Source of the DNA: Gnetum montanum
Taxonomy: Eukaryota; Streptophyta; Gnetopsida; Gnetales; Gnetaceae
Reading direction: 5' to 3'
NCBI GenBank assembly: GCA_015680685.1
Contig: MNCI01014694.1
Location: forward strand, 847,031-911,030
DNA: 64,000 nt
Shown: piece after piece, positions 1-11,413 of the stretch
How positions within the stretch are numbered: position 1 is the first letter of the stretch
Layout of the letters: every line of letters starts with the position of its first letter
Position numbers and translations under genes: made by a program
The notes under the pieces: generated by a model
Told to the model about the DNA's origin: nothing
Database searches by the model: none
The model's input: the letters and a program-made list of their open reading frames with translations, nothing else

Positions 1-25
1 TTTCTACTGGAGAAGTCTTCTACGC

Positions 26-525
26 TATGCTACGCTGCGTAGCATAACAAGCCTTCAAAAAATCAATCAAGCATCCAAATTACAAGCTTTAGCAACATGT
101 TTGCACAAGGCAAGGTTAGAATTCGGCCAACACAGGGTACTAAGCTATGCTACACTACATAGCGTAAATATGTAAAGCCTCCTCTACCAAGCTGTTGCGG
201 CAAAGGACTGCATTTAACAGCATTTTGGCTTCCAAAACTACCCTATCTTAGTTAGCCTTTGAACCACAAGCAAATTTTTCTTGTGAAATCCTGCAATTTT
301 GACAGAAGTGCATGTTACATTTTCTTCTATGCTATGCTACGCTACATAGTGTAGAATAGCATAGCAAAGTTGCAAATCAATACAATGCTCCAAGGATTAA
401 CCCAACGTGTGCTAAGACTTCCAGCAAATGCTGTTGACTCCAATGCAAGTTTCTTGTTCAAACCGGTGGCTACACTATGCTACACTACATAGCGTAGCAC
501 AGTATAGCAAGCAGCTACGCTACGT
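26..525. repeat. Cluster of TACGCTATG palindromes
   Basis: Four separate imperfect palindromes share the words CTATGCTAC and TAGCGTA. The best is at 26-46, with 10-bp arms TATGCTACGC and GCGTAGCATA around one base. Others lie at 144-166 (GCTATG/CATAGC), 327-365, and 469-525. They are spaced about 120-180 bp apart, unlike the tight 14-bp arrays in the TGATGA LTRs. Confidence 0.7.
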
Positions 526-912
526 CAATGTGCTAGACAGCGTAAGTGATGCAAGGTTGACAGAGACATCAGGACATCTTCAACTAGCTCTACAGCTTGT
601 TAGCAATAACTAAGCTCGCTGTGATTAATAACTTTGTTCCACTTTGGCATACCCCTTAGTGCATCCCCAAAAATTTGTTGCTACACTTGATCCTATTCAT
701 AAGGATAGGGAAGATGTAGTCCTGGGGCAGAGACTCCACTTCTACTTGCATTGTTAGCACACTGGATTCTAGCATGCGCAGTTTCGACAACATGGTTATA
801 GCATAGCAAAGTTTACGACTGACACAGCACGACTACATGGTACCATCACATTTGCATATTATGGGGTCCAAGAAACGTGCCATCTAGGCCTCATTTCTCA
901 TCTACTCTTGGG

Positions 913-922
913 CCTATAAATA
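913..922 (+). promoter_or_regulatory. TATA box of the left-edge unit
   Basis: CCTATAAATA is identical to the TATA boxes of the LTRs elsewhere in the window and follows the palindrome cluster. Its use as a promoter is inferred from that similarity. Confidence 0.4.
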
Positions 923-1525
923 CCCCAAAAAAATGCTCAAAGTGTTGGCTTTTTGAATTGGCTTTTTTATTCAAAATGTTGGCATTTTACATTGAGAAGA
1001 GCAGTTGGCTTGTTGGCATTTGGCATTGACTAGTTAGCTCCTTGATTAACTCTTCAGTGAACAAAGATGGCTTCTTGCTATAGTTGGCCTTTAAGTTGGC
1101 TCCCAGAAGGCATAGTTGGCATTTTCTCTTGAGCACTCTAGTTACTCTTGATTCCTCTATGCACCTCCAGTGTTGTATAACTTGTTATACATCTTTCAAA
1201 AATGGCAAAGAATCAAAGCCACGATCTTGAGGTAGTGCATTCTCTCACTCCAGTTTGCTTTACATTTCTGTTTATTATCATTGTATTTTGCATCATTTTT
1301 TGTCCTGTTGCATTTAATAATCATCATATTACATCACAAGCATCATTTCTGAAGTAAACATCTGTGAAAGGTTAAGTCACACATATTAAGTCCTTGTTTG
1401 ATCGACAAGACCATTCTAGGCATCCCGAATCCATTTTCTCCAGCACAGCTCTGGCACGGATCCAAGGTTAAACTGTTTTACCCAGTAACCTCTCAGTGTT
1501 CCAGCCACCAACATTTTTAGTCGCA

Positions 1526-1789
1526 ACACTCTCCATTTGAGTAGTCATTCCACCATCTTGTTGGCATCATTCATAAGAGTGGATGAAATGGTGAGCATCC
1601 CTAAAGAGTGTTGGCCAATAGTATTGTGCCATTAGGATTTTAATGGTTGTGCATCTCCTAGCATAGTGTCCTCCACAAGGACCTTCATGAGCATCTTGGA
1701 GCATGTGTAGTTGATCAACATTAGGGACAAACCAATGAACCAGGCCATTAGCGCACACCTTGTAGAGATGTCCATTGATTTCCATGAAG
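1526..1789 (-). pseudogene. RE2 integrase N-terminal fragment
   Basis: The minus strand encodes the start of a Ty3/gypsy integrase: a MEINGHLYKVC segment, then the HHCC zinc-binding region (HEGPCGGHYARR, then YYWPTLFRDAH, then a degraded C-x2-C) and a CQQDGGMTTQME tail. The catalytic D,D-35-E core that should follow is absent, because unrelated sequence begins near 1525. The fragment belongs to RE2, whose upstream RNase H is at 1960-2400. It is broken, with a stop where the second zinc cysteine pair begins. Confidence 0.8.
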
Positions 1790-1959
1790 TGCTTTACCTA
1801 GTGAAGAAACTGTTGTTTCCTCTGGTGGTCCAACATTTGTGGCATTTCCTAAGTAAAAAGATAGGTGAGAATGTTATCATATCATTTTGGCTAATTGGGC
1901 ATTTATTCAGTTATTTCTCCAGCAAAGAGGAGTTCATTAGGAAATGTATTAGATTATGG

Positions 1960-2400
1960 CTTTTTGTTCTCTTTGTCATCCCATTGTAATCGAGACAAGT
2001 GATTAGCAATCACATTCTTAGTGTCCTTTCGATCTACCATTGTAAGATCAAATTCCTACAAGATCAATAGCCACCATATAACATGAGGACTCACTGTTGG
2101 CTTGTTCATTAGGAAGCAGATGGCACTATGGTTTGTGTGCACAAACACCTTGTATACAAGCACATAGTGCTTGAATTTCTCTAGAGTAAGCACCACTGCC
2201 ATCAACTCTTTTTTTTGTAGTGGTGTAGTTCAATTGTGCATCCACAATGCTTTAGCTAGTGTAGTGGATGTAGTATGGATGTTTCATATCATCTAACTGC
2301 ATCAAAACAGCTTCTAAAGCATAATTTGATGCATTCTTCATCATGTAAAATGGTCTGGACTAGTTAGGTGCTTGTAGAATTGGAGTTTTCACAAGCCTTT
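1960..2400 (-). pseudogene. RE2 RNase H fragment
   Basis: On the minus strand this reads as a gypsy RNase H: YYIHYTS, the ELMAVVLTLEKFKHYV segment, VFVHTNHSAI (normally HTDH, so the catalytic Asp is changed to Asn), then SPHVIWWLLIL and NVIANHLSRL. Stops interrupt it. It is cut at 2400 by RE1, and the reading continues at 12608, on the far side of RE1, with the RT thumb/connection region. It continues leftwards into the integrase fragment. Confidence 0.8.
2396..2400. repeat. RE1 target-site duplication, left copy
   Basis: CCTTT immediately precedes the 5' LTR of RE1 and is repeated exactly at 12603-12607 after the 3' LTR. A 5-bp duplication is the normal Ty3/gypsy integrase footprint. Confidence 0.9.
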
Positions 2401-3257
2401 TGATAAATTATGTTCTACATAGGCTTTGATATCAGAGTGGCCACGATATTAGGTACATAATATTATAGCCCAAGATGCGATATCAGGCATGTGATATCAC
2501 GAGGTACTCTTGGGCCTATAAATACAGCCCTTGGGCACATGATTCAGTAGTGGTTTTTAAAGTCAAGTAGTGAAACTCTTGTAGTTTGTTCATTTGAGAG
2601 TTAGAATATTTTCCAAGTGTCTGCAATAGGAGGTCTAAGTGTAATTAGATCTTTGTTCAAGCATTGATGTACCTAAACACACCATTGTGTTGGAAATAAA
2701 GGCGAGCTCTTTGATTCATCCTTACAGCACTTGAGACTTTCTTTCTTTATGCATTTATATATCATGGTTTCATGTCATTTACATTTAATGTTATTCATTC
2801 AGAAATTAATTTTGATTAATTAAGAAACTAATTAAAATACACAAGCATTACCCCTTTAAACATACGTATGACACTTGGTAGCTTAGAAATGGTTAGCATC
2901 TGACAACCCAACAGTGTTTACATGAAGTTCAGGATGTGTCTGGGAAGTGGGGATGGTTACTTGTGTTAGGTTAGATTAGACAATAGTTCACTTAGCAATT
3001 AGTTACTCTCACTTTTATTATTATTCTAGGCAATCAAATCAATAAAACATAAAATGATAAAAATCTTATGCCTCATTTACACTTAATCATACACTTGCAT
3101 TTCACAAGTGACACTAGGAAGACAATGAACAGACAACATGAACTCACTATTTAGCTTTAGCGTACTTGGTAATTAAAGTATATAGAATTTGACCAGATCA
3201 CACGTGAATGCCTATGATTCGTATGGTTGGGTGTAGGGGGTACCTCGTCGCTCATCA
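2401..3257 (+). repeat. RE1 5' LTR
   Basis: It starts TGATAA and ends TCATCA. U3 has palindrome cores at 2428, 2445, 2459, 2479 and 2493 (GATATC or AATATT types), and a TATAAATA box begins at 2517, exactly 24 bp after the last core. The conserved R/U5 text follows: a TTGGTAACC-like block, the GTGGGGA block, and GGTTGGGTGTAGGGGGTACCTC before the end. It is 34 bp longer than the 3' LTR. The difference I can see lies in the U3 palindrome region. Confidence 0.92.
2428..2524 (+). promoter_or_regulatory. RE1 U3 palindrome array and TATA box
   Basis: Core starts are spaced 17, 14, 20 and 14 bp, and the last core starts 24 bp before TATAAATA (2517-2524). It is presumed to be the enhancer and promoter of the genomic RNA; no transcription evidence is available. 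Confidence 0.65.
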
Positions 3258-3277
3258 TTGACACTGTTGTTGAGAAC
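3258..3277 (+). other. RE1 primer-binding site (tRNA-Asp type, degraded)
   Basis: TTGACACTGTTGTTGAGAAC follows the LTR directly. It matches the tRNA-Asp complement TTGGCGCCGTTGCCGGGGAC with transitions only (C to T or G to A). Confidence 0.8.
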
Positions 3278-3424
3278 TTTAGTTCTACATGTGCTATCTA
3301 AACTTAGTGAAACTTAGTAACCTCATTGTTCAAGCCCTAAAAGATGAAACTTAAAAAATTAAAATTATTATTTTAACTAAATTAAATCTTAACCGCACAC
3401 TACATATAGACTCATTAATATAAA

Positions 3425-5790
3425 ATGTCTTCTTCTCACAGGAGTCTATCTCTGCCCAGGGTAGACCAAGTGCCTCAATAATACCGAGTGGTATACTCTC
3501 ATCTCAATGAGTATGTACTACACTTCACCTTCATCTTACATTAAGATGAAATGTTGTAGTGGCAAGACATGGAAGGCAACATTATGTTGCCACCAAACCG
3601 ATCTATTCCAGCTATGCTTTAACTAATGCTTACACAACATGGACTTCAACATCTCCATGGGAAGTATGAGATGCGAGATTCCAATTCAAGGGATTACCAT
3701 CCCATTGAAGCACAAAGGTTAAGGGATCATGAGTTGGAGCACCAACATGAGCTTTTGAAGGACAAGGGGTCAAACACTTTCCACCTCCACTACATCCATT
3801 GGATGCAAGCAAAAACTTCTCTAGGGGCTTTTCCTTTGGTGATACTCCTCTCTTTAACTTTGGTCAAGGAGTCCTCAACTAGAACATGTAATCCACAATT
3901 AATATTCTAGGTTCTGGTTGAAATGGATCCAATGATAAAAATGGATTTAGAGGAGCAAGTCATCATAAGGGGACATATGGAAGTCATGATCATGATTATG
4001 GTTGCGATCATTAAAGATAAGATGGTAGGCATTAGCATGATGCAAGTCCTCCTTCCTCTTCCCCTTCATCATCATCTTCTTCTTCATCTGGCTTAGATTG
4101 TGGCTATAGAGGGCATGACCATGATTGAGATGATCAACAAGATCAAAAAAATAGAAGGGACCATTGGGATAGTTGCAATCGAAGGCGTGGACGATTTAGA
4201 GAGATCCACTACCATGAAAGAAGGATTAGTAGAGAACATCCTAGGTACTATCACTATGGCCTTGATGAACCTCTACTTGTCACTTGGAGCATGTTAAACA
4301 TTGTAGAGGCTATGAGGATTCCAGTAATGTATGTAAAGGATACTAGAATAAAGAGGCTAGACATGAACAACATCCCTCAGTTTGAGGGAGGCTATGACGC
4401 TGATATGAAAAATCATCTCCAAGCCTTTCAGGATGCATGTGCCTTGCAGAATATTGAGAACGATTTGCAAAAGTTGAAATTATTCCTAAGGACACTCATT
4501 AAGGAAGCAAAAAACTGGTATCAGTCCTTGGAGCTGGAATTAATCAAGTAGTGGAGTACAATGTTAGAATTGTTTGATGACAAATATCAAACGTACTCCC
4601 AAGTTTCCAATATGAGGAAGTAGATCCAAGTGTGAAAACAAGGAAACCATGAGCCATTGGATGCTGCTATTGGTTGATACTACTCTTTATTGCATAAGTG
4701 TCCTGGCCATGAATACTCTCAGCTTGATTAACTTCACCATATTATAGACAAGTTGTAATCTGAAATAAGGAAAATCCTTGATGTCTATGCTCAAGGAAGA
4801 CTGACAGAGTTAAGCATCCAACGGATCCAAAAGTTAATTGAGCAGGTAGCTAGGGAGGAGGAAGAATTAAGAAAGTGAGAAAGTGCAGAGGAATACAATA
4901 GGGATCCTTCTATTTGTAAAAGGGAAATTTGATTTTGTGACAATGAGGATGAGTTAACTAGAGATGAAGTGACTAATCAGAAAACCTTTCCACTCTAGAA
5001 ATTGTAGTCTAAAATTACAACTAAGGTTGACCAGTTATGGGACTCCATGGACAATAGGTTTCAAGCTATTTTAAAAATTGCTGAAGAGTTCATGGAACAA
5101 AGTGATGAGTGTGAGCATTAGAGAAGTAAGGAAGTTAAACGTGCCATATCCAAGGGTCAGGGTAAGATGGCTGCAATAGAAATGGTTGTAGACAGTGAAT
5201 CAGATGATGATGACATGTGTGCTATCTACCAATATGAACATCCAAAGGGATGTTGTCCAATTGTGTCACACTTGCAAGAATTTAGGGTGTATGCCTTACA
5301 TCCATAACTTGTACAAAGGAAAACACCTAAGAGATTGCCTTATCCACAAGGAAACTCTCAATAATTCCACCAACCATATCATTATTACCCTAGTGGAATT
5401 CCACCGCAACCCTATGAATTGTACCAGCAATGGCAGTAGTCATTATTATGGGCATTGGCACCTCCAAGACAATAGTACCCCTACCGGAAACCAAATCTCT
5501 ATGGTTATTATGTCTAGCAACCTTCATCTCCATGGGACTCCTCTAGTAATGTTGCTACTTACCAACCTCACCACCATCCTCCTAAAGTGTACCAACCACC
5601 ATACAGTAGGAGGGACGTCACCTACTATCCTCATGCTCCTCCTATTCTTGCATCTACTCCACCTCTTTCACAACTACCACTTGCTCCATCCATGCAGGGT
5701 GAATTGCTTGCCCAACCACAACAAATAAACACTACGAGGATGGTTAACCTACAATTGGTTAGCCAACCAAGTGGGTTAGAACCATAATCA
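3425..5790 (+). pseudogene. gag: RE1 gag
   Basis: Begins at the ATG of MSSSHRSLS (3425), a start shared with other copies (MSSS...). An N-terminal VVYSHLNEY...DMEGNIMLPP block is followed by a Ser/His-rich linker. The gag core lies about 4290-4860 (RIKRLDMNNIPQFEGGYD, then ALQNIENDLQKLKLF, then NWYQSLELE). A zinc knuckle of the CEICxYxHPKGCCP type lies at about 5210-5260, with its second Cys changed to Tyr (TGC to TAC). A Pro/Tyr-rich tail follows. Many in-frame stops and frame changes are present. In the family the protein forms the virus-like particle and binds RNA. Confidence 0.85.
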
Positions 5791-5930
5791 AAGAAAAGAC
5801 CCTTCTTTCGACCTCGTAGTCCACTAAAGCCCTCAGACACATTAGTGGTTGGTAGTCCTACTCCTCCACTTTCCTTTGCCTCACCTTTATCCAAGTCCCC
5901 TTCAACTAAAATCCCTCTTGAATCCATATT

Positions 5931-6428
5931 GTGATGTTAACCCATGCTGTATTTGATTGGATGCGAGCCAGTAACCTAGCCAGGAAGTTAGCTAATCTCA
6001 GGAGTCCCTTAGTATATTTGCAAATTGCTAGGAATGAACTTTGTAAAGCTCTTCTTGACTCTGGTTCTAGTGTTAATTTGATCTCGCATGAGATGTACAC
6101 TACGTGGAACCTTCCTCCTTTGAAGAAGAGTAACATCAGGCTAGATTTGGCAAACCAGTCCATCACTATTCCATTGGGATTGGTAGAAGACATCATGACC
6201 ACCATTCGTGGGTGGTCATATCTGGTTAACTTTCTAGTAATTAAAGTACAGAACTCCAAGGGGAACTTCTCAATTATTATGGGAAGGATGTGGTTAAGAA
6301 CTATTGATGCCAAAATGGATAGTAGAGATCTTTTCTTAGAGATATCCAACGAAAATAAATTTGGAAAGATTGAGAAGAAGAGGGTTCCATGTATTATGTA
6401 CAACAATTTAGGGTGCCATTATGTGTAG
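5931..6428 (+). pseudogene. RE1 aspartic protease
   Basis: This is an open stretch of 165 codons with the retropepsin active site ALLDSGSSVNLIS at about residues 39-51, and the later IIMGRMWL motif, equivalent to the ILGR flap-closing motif. It matches the protease copies in RE3-RE6. In the family it cleaves the Gag-Pol polyprotein. It is one of the longest intact frames in RE1, but it lies in a broken gag-pol, so no product is expected. Confidence 0.88.
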
Positions 6429-6596
6429 AAGCTATGGTCAGTAAAGCAAACATTTATCTTTGCATGTAAGTAGTGTGCACCAGAAGTTTAAATCCAAAGA
6501 TGTCTATATGTGGTAGCCACAAAACAAGAGGGCACCTAGTGGCTAACAGCTGATTCTAGTAGCAGTACATTATGCATGGAACCTACTAAGGGCCTC

Positions 6597-6782
6597 ACAT
6601 GTGATTATGCTGCAAGTATGGATGAACTTGAGCAAGTTCATGACCAACTCTCTAAGGGAGTAAATGAGGATATTAATTGGGGAGACTTNTACATGTGATT
6701 ATGCTGCAAGTATGGATGAACTTGAGCAAGTTCATCACCAACTCTCTAAGGGAGTAAATGAGGATATTAATTGGGGAGACTT
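6597..6782. other. Single N between two 92-bp near-identical copies (assembly join)
   Basis: Positions 6597-6688 and 6691-6782 are the same 92 bp with one mismatch (GACC vs CACC). A single N at 6689 separates them. Other elements have this segment once. This is the signature of two contig ends that overlap but were not merged. Confidence 0.9.
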
Positions 6783-7018
6783 GAAGATTCCTAGTAATTT
6801 CAAACAAGAACCCCTTGAATTAAAGACACTACTAACTATAATGGAGTATGTGTTCTTAAAAAATGGAAAAATAGTCATTATTAATGCAAAACTTACTATA
6901 GGACAAAAGAAGATGTTAATGAATATTACGAAGAAATGGTCAGTAGCCTTTGCCTAGTCATATTGTGAGCTTATAGGAATAGGTCCAAGAATATGCTAGC
7001 ACCAGATATACACTAACC

Positions 7019-8290
7019 CTATTGTTAAGCTAAAACGACAACCGCAGTGGTGATTGAATCCCAAATTAAAGCAGATTGTCAAAGAGGAGATCAAGTAACT
7101 TCTCAAGGTAGGATTCATCTACCCTATTGTAGATAGTGAGTGGGTTAGTCTACTCATGATCGTTCCTTAGAAAGAAGGTAAATGACAAATGTGCATCAAC
7201 TTCTAGTTGCTCAATATGGTAACTTTCAAAGATCATTTTCTATTACCTTTTGTCGACCAAGTGCTGGACACCATTTCTAGGCATAGCTACTATAACTTTT
7301 TGGATGGTTATAGTGGCTATAACCAAATCCAAATCATACTAGAGGACCAAGTGAAGATGACTTTCACAAGTTCTTGGGGAACTTTTTCTTACCGTCAAAT
7401 GCCATTTGGTCTATGTAATGTCCGAGCTACATTTCAACGATTGGTCCTTAGCATTTTCCAATAACAAATTGGTAGTAGGGTAGAAGTCTTCATGGATGAC
7501 ATTTCTACCTACATAGCTACATTTAAGTAAGCCTTGGATTGTCTTGAGTAGGTGTTGAGGAGCTGTGTCGGAACAAACCTCCAGCTCAATTGGCAAAAGA
7601 GCCATCTTATGGTCTATGGAGGCATAGTCTTGGGGCACCATATCTCAAAAGAAAGAATCAAGGTGGAACTTGAAAAGATAAGGGTCATCCAAGGAATAAC
7701 CCATTAACCAAAAAAAATTAACGAAGTGTGGTTATTCCTTGGTCATATTGGCTACTATCGACGCTTCATTGAGAATTTTTCCAGAATTGCCAAGCCGTTG
7801 CTCAAATTAACAAAGAAAGATGCACCATTAATTTGGGCCCCTATGTTTAAAATAACATTCAAAAACTAAAGTAGAAGCTTTTTGAAACCCTAATTCTACA
7901 AGCACTTGATTGGTCCAGGCCATTTCATGTGATGACTAATGCATCAAATTATGCTTTGAAGGTAGTGCTTATATAGCTGGATGATCAAAAATATCCATAT
8001 TACATTCATTGCGCAAGTCAGAGTATCATAGGTGCATAGCTGAACTACACCACTATGGAAAAAGAGTTGATGATGGTGATGTTTGCCTTACAAAAGTTTA
8101 GGCATTATGTGCTTGGTTATAAAGTGTTCATGCACACAAATCATAGCACCATCCATATTTAATGAATAAATCAATGATGAGCCCTTATGTCATACGGTGG
8201 CTCATGATTTTGCAAGAGTTTGATCTCACAATGATAGATCGAACGAGTGTGAAAAATGTGATCATTGACCACTTATCATGGCTAAGATGG
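7019..8290 (+). pseudogene. RE1 reverse transcriptase and RNase H
   Basis: RT spans about 7019-7700: GFIYPIVDSEWVS, LLNMVTFKDHFLLPFVDQVLD, FLDGYSGYNQI, PFGLCN, and the catalytic FMDD (7489-7500), intact in the Y/F-x-D-D form. A connection segment (FLGHIGYYRRFIENFSRIAKPL) leads to RNase H at about 7920-8290 (YALKVVL, NYTTMEKELM, FRHYVLGYKVFMHTNHS, RWLMILQEFDLTMIDR). Stops occur at several CAA/CAG/TGG positions. In the family this protein copies the RNA genome into DNA. Confidence 0.9.
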
Positions 8291-8379
8291 GATGACAAGG
8301 AGAAAGAGAGCTCCTTATCTGATCAATTTCCTGATGGATATCTTCTTGCAGGGGCTATTAATGCACAAATGCCTAATGA

Positions 8380-9640
8380 ACCAAGATGGTATGACATTAT
8401 TCTCACTTATCTGCTCAAGCAAGAATTGCACCAAGGGTTGGACACCCAACAACAACAACATTTTCTTCACCAGGTTAAGCATTTCATGGAAATCAACAGA
8501 AACCTTTACAAAGTATGTCCCGATGGCCTAGTATGTTGGTGTGTCCTTGACACAAATCAACTATGCATTCTCTAGGATGCCCACGAAGGCCCTTGTGGGA
8601 TCCATTATGTTGGAAGACACATGGCCATAAAAATCCTCATGGTAGGATATTATTGGCCAACAATCTTTAGGGATGCACACTAATTCATTTGCATTTGTGA
8701 TTGTTGTTAGAGGGATGGTGGAATGACAGCTCGACTAGAGGGGCCATAGTAATGGATTTAGCCTCTCAAGTTATTCGATATTTGGGGTATTAGCTTTATG
8801 AGTTCCATTGTGCCTTTGTTAAATGGAAAGGTGTATATAATAGTCGTAGTTGACTATTGCACTAAGTGGGAAAAAGTAGTAGCTATCACCAACTGTACAT
8901 CCACTACTATTGCTCGGTTTGTACAATAGAATATCATAAATAGGTTTGGTATGCCTTATGTGTTAATCTCTAATAATGGAACTCATTTCATAGGTGCCAC
9001 TTTTTGAAAAATTATGTAGCACTTGGGGTTGAGCACAAACTCACAACACCTTATCACCTCAAGCCAATGGTCAAGCTAAAGTTACTAATCAAGAGATTAC
9101 GAAAATTCTAATGTGTACTATTAGCAACTACCAAAGGGATTGGAGCACCAAATTAAATGATGCCCTCTAGGCCTATCACTCCACATGGAAGCTTTCCATA
9201 GGTTATTTTTCCTATGAGCTTGTGTATAGAAAACTACCAACACTACCCATCCAGTCCAAGCTCTGTACACTCTCTACAGCCTGTGACCTTGACATGGATA
9301 TAAGTCTAGCATAAAAGGAAAGTTTAATGAACCTTAACTTGCTAGATGAAGATTGATTAATGGCATTTTCATCTAATGAAATGCATAAGGCATTCAACAA
9401 AAAATGTCATGACCTCAAAATAAGAAAAGTCGAGTTTCAACCAGGAGACAAGGTTCTTTATTGGAATCCTACACACGTACCTCAATGAACCAAATTTCAA
9501 ATGTTGTGGGAAGGACCTTACATTATGAAAGAGACTTTTTTGTCTGGGGCCATGATTATATATAAACCTGATAGCCTACACAAGAAGAAATTAGTCAACA
9601 TCCAACAACTAAAACCTTTCCATGAGCCCAAGCCAACCAA
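8380..9640 (+). pseudogene. RE1 integrase
   Basis: The zinc-binding N-terminus (HFLHQVKHFMEINRNLYKVC, then DAHEGPCG, YYWPTIFRDAH) is followed by the catalytic core. FDIWGISFM has Ser where the first catalytic Asp should be. ISNNGTHF has Gly where the second Asp should be. The C-terminus is IRKVEFQPGDKVLYWNP ... LWEGPYIMKETF. Both core losses, plus stops, mean it is inactive. In the family it inserts the cDNA with 5-bp duplications. Confidence 0.88.
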
Positions 9641-9734
9641 CTCAATAAAAACCTCACCAGATGGACAACCACACTCAATCTTTCATATCTCCTCCTTCCA
9701 ACTTAGTCATGGACGACATAGCCATCTGTACTAA

Positions 9735-10353
9735 CACTTTATGCGGCTCCTTAGTCTTTTGAATTTTTTGTTTTACACATTTTTGTTTTTATAACTTTTT
9801 ATTTTCATATTCTTTGTTTTACATTTTTTTGTTTTTCTAAGTTTTTATTTTACACCATCGTTAGTATATTTAATATTTCTTGAATACTCTTTTACTTTCT
9901 TTTATATTTTCTTATGTTTAGTGTAATTCTCTACTCTTTTTGCTAATAAGATGTCAAGTACAATGCTAATGTGCTACTTGATGGTGGTATGTATCATTTT
10001 TGATTTGATTGTTGATGTTTTATTTCTAAATTTGAATGTCATCACTGACAACTAGGACATGGTTTCTTTTTATGTAATAGGTAGTGAGTCCACATCATCC
10101 ACCCATCCACACAATCTATGGTTTTCCTTGTTTTGGAAATGTGTAGTCCCTTTTTCATTAATGCAACCTTAACAAATTTGTGACTTATGTAGTTTTCGAA
10201 ATTGGGAAGGAATCAAAGGTTTAGATAGGGTGTGGCTTCAAAGGGATGCAATATTCTTAGTTCTTTTTTATTTTCCTATGTGCAAGGGTGTTCTTATGAG
10301 CTTCTCATTATTCTGTGTTATTCCACAATAGGAAGTTGAATAAGTCCTTGCAT
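9735..10353 (+). other. RE1 post-pol non-coding region, U-rich block
   Basis: No ORF is supported. It opens with repeats of a TTTTGTTTTACA-like word (about 9760-9860). Short blocks conserved in RE3, RE4 and RE5 follow, such as the TTGGAAATGT and AGGGTGTG..TTCAAAGG words. This is the start of the long 3' non-coding region typical of these elements. Confidence 0.6.
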
Positions 10354-10572
10354 GGTGTGATCCTCATAAAAAAAAGGTGAGCATTCAAAGCATACCCCTT
10401 GGACAAAATAAATGCAAAAAATGCATGGGTATTTTCCTGGTGTGATTCCCATCCAAGAAAAAAAGATGAGGATTCAAAGCACACCCCTTGGACAAAATAA
10501 ATGCGAAAAATGCATGGGTCTTTCCATGGTGTGGTTCCCATCCAAAAAATATATGGGAATTCAAAGCATACC
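10354..10572 (+). repeat. RE1 triplicated GGTGTG/CACACC hairpin
   Basis: There are three tandem units (10354-10396, 10439-10485, 10528-10572), about 85-89 bp apart. Each has an outer stem GGTGTG with CATACC or CACACC, an inner stem (CTCA/TGAG in unit 1, a longer imperfect one in unit 2, TTCCCAT/ATGGGAA in unit 3), an A-rich loop, and an unpaired TTCAAAG on the 3' side. RE3, RE4 and RE5 have a single copy. Changes in the inner stem mostly preserve pairing, which suggests function at RNA level (inference). Confidence 0.65.
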
Positions 10573-11014
10573 CTTTAGACCAAATAAAAGGGCTATAAGC
10601 ACTAATTATGAGACTTGTATTATCTCCTCTAAATAAGGCCCTTTCTCACTTCCTACTTCTCCAATATGGAATGGTGGTTGTTTTGTGGGAGCATTCTTGT
10701 GTCTCAAGCGATGGACTAGTCTTAGAATGTTGATGCGAAATCACTGAAAGTGGTTGGTTTTGGTCTGGACTAAGGATGGATCCTACCGAGTCATTTAATC
10801 ACAAAATCCATAAGGAACTTCATGTGACCATAATTAGGAACTCCATTCCATTCTCTTTCTCATCCATCTATGCTTTTCATGCCTCACCTCACTACTAATT
10901 TCATGTTTTGATTCGATGCGTTGGAATTCTCAGTAAGTTACTTCTGGGTTTTTGTACTTAACCTTTCGTAACCATTAATCATCCATGGCACCCATAGAAT
11001 CCTTGGCTTGAAGT

Positions 11015-11067
11015 TATGCAAGGGCATAAAAGGCCTATGCCTGCTTTGGGGAGAACCTACTTGCATA
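11015..11067 (+). ncRNA. RE1 copy of the three-way-junction RNA motif
   Basis: P1 is TATGCAAG (11015-11022) with CTTGCATA (11060-11067). An 8-nt strand GGCATAAA follows. P2 is AGGC-CTAT-GCCT (11031-11042), the linker is GCTT, and P3 is TGGG-GAGAA-CCTA (11047-11059) with one G-U pair. The spacing is identical in the four other copies at 34863, 38824, 41155 and 59759. Structure and role are inferred. Confidence 0.7.
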
Positions 11068-11413
11068 TCTTTTACTTTGGTTAAGTTAAGTTCTTTAACC
11101 TTAGACATTTTTATAATCAAACTCTTTTTATTTACCTCATGAATGCCATCCAATTGTGTGCATCTTCACAACTATTTTTATTGAATTATTTCTTTTCATT
11201 ATTGTGAATTTATATACCCTCTTTTTAGTATTCCTTGGGTTAAGCATTTTCTAAATTTTATGGACCGCTTCTCTTACTTGACCTATTTGTCAGTCTTCCC
11301 ATTAACATTATCAAGAAATAAATCTACCACAATCACAACTTATCTAGATAAAATCATTGACAAGACAAGGTATTCAACTACTATGTGTTACACTTTATAT
11401 ACTAATCCTTGAT

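Larger units (their letters stand above)
1..1525. other. Unassigned LTR-like DNA at left edge
   Basis: No coding potential is visible. The stretch has a cluster of palindromes at 26-525, a TATA box (CCTATAAATA, 913-922), and after it about ten TTGGC words between 947 and 1123. This order (palindromes, TATA, leader) mimics the U3-R layout of the other LTRs here. However, it lacks the TCATCA end and the conserved U5 text, and 24 bp upstream of the TATA there is no palindrome. It abuts the truncated RE2 integrase near 1525. It could be the 3' LTR of a different element inserted into RE2, or deletion-joined DNA. That is inference; only the motifs are seen. Confidence 0.4.

Noticed and set aside
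5195-5728. 177-codon His/Asn/Leu-rich open frame
   Set aside because: It is an out-of-frame shadow of the RE1 gag knuckle and Pro/Tyr-rich tail. RE2 and RE6 show similar shadows in the matching region.
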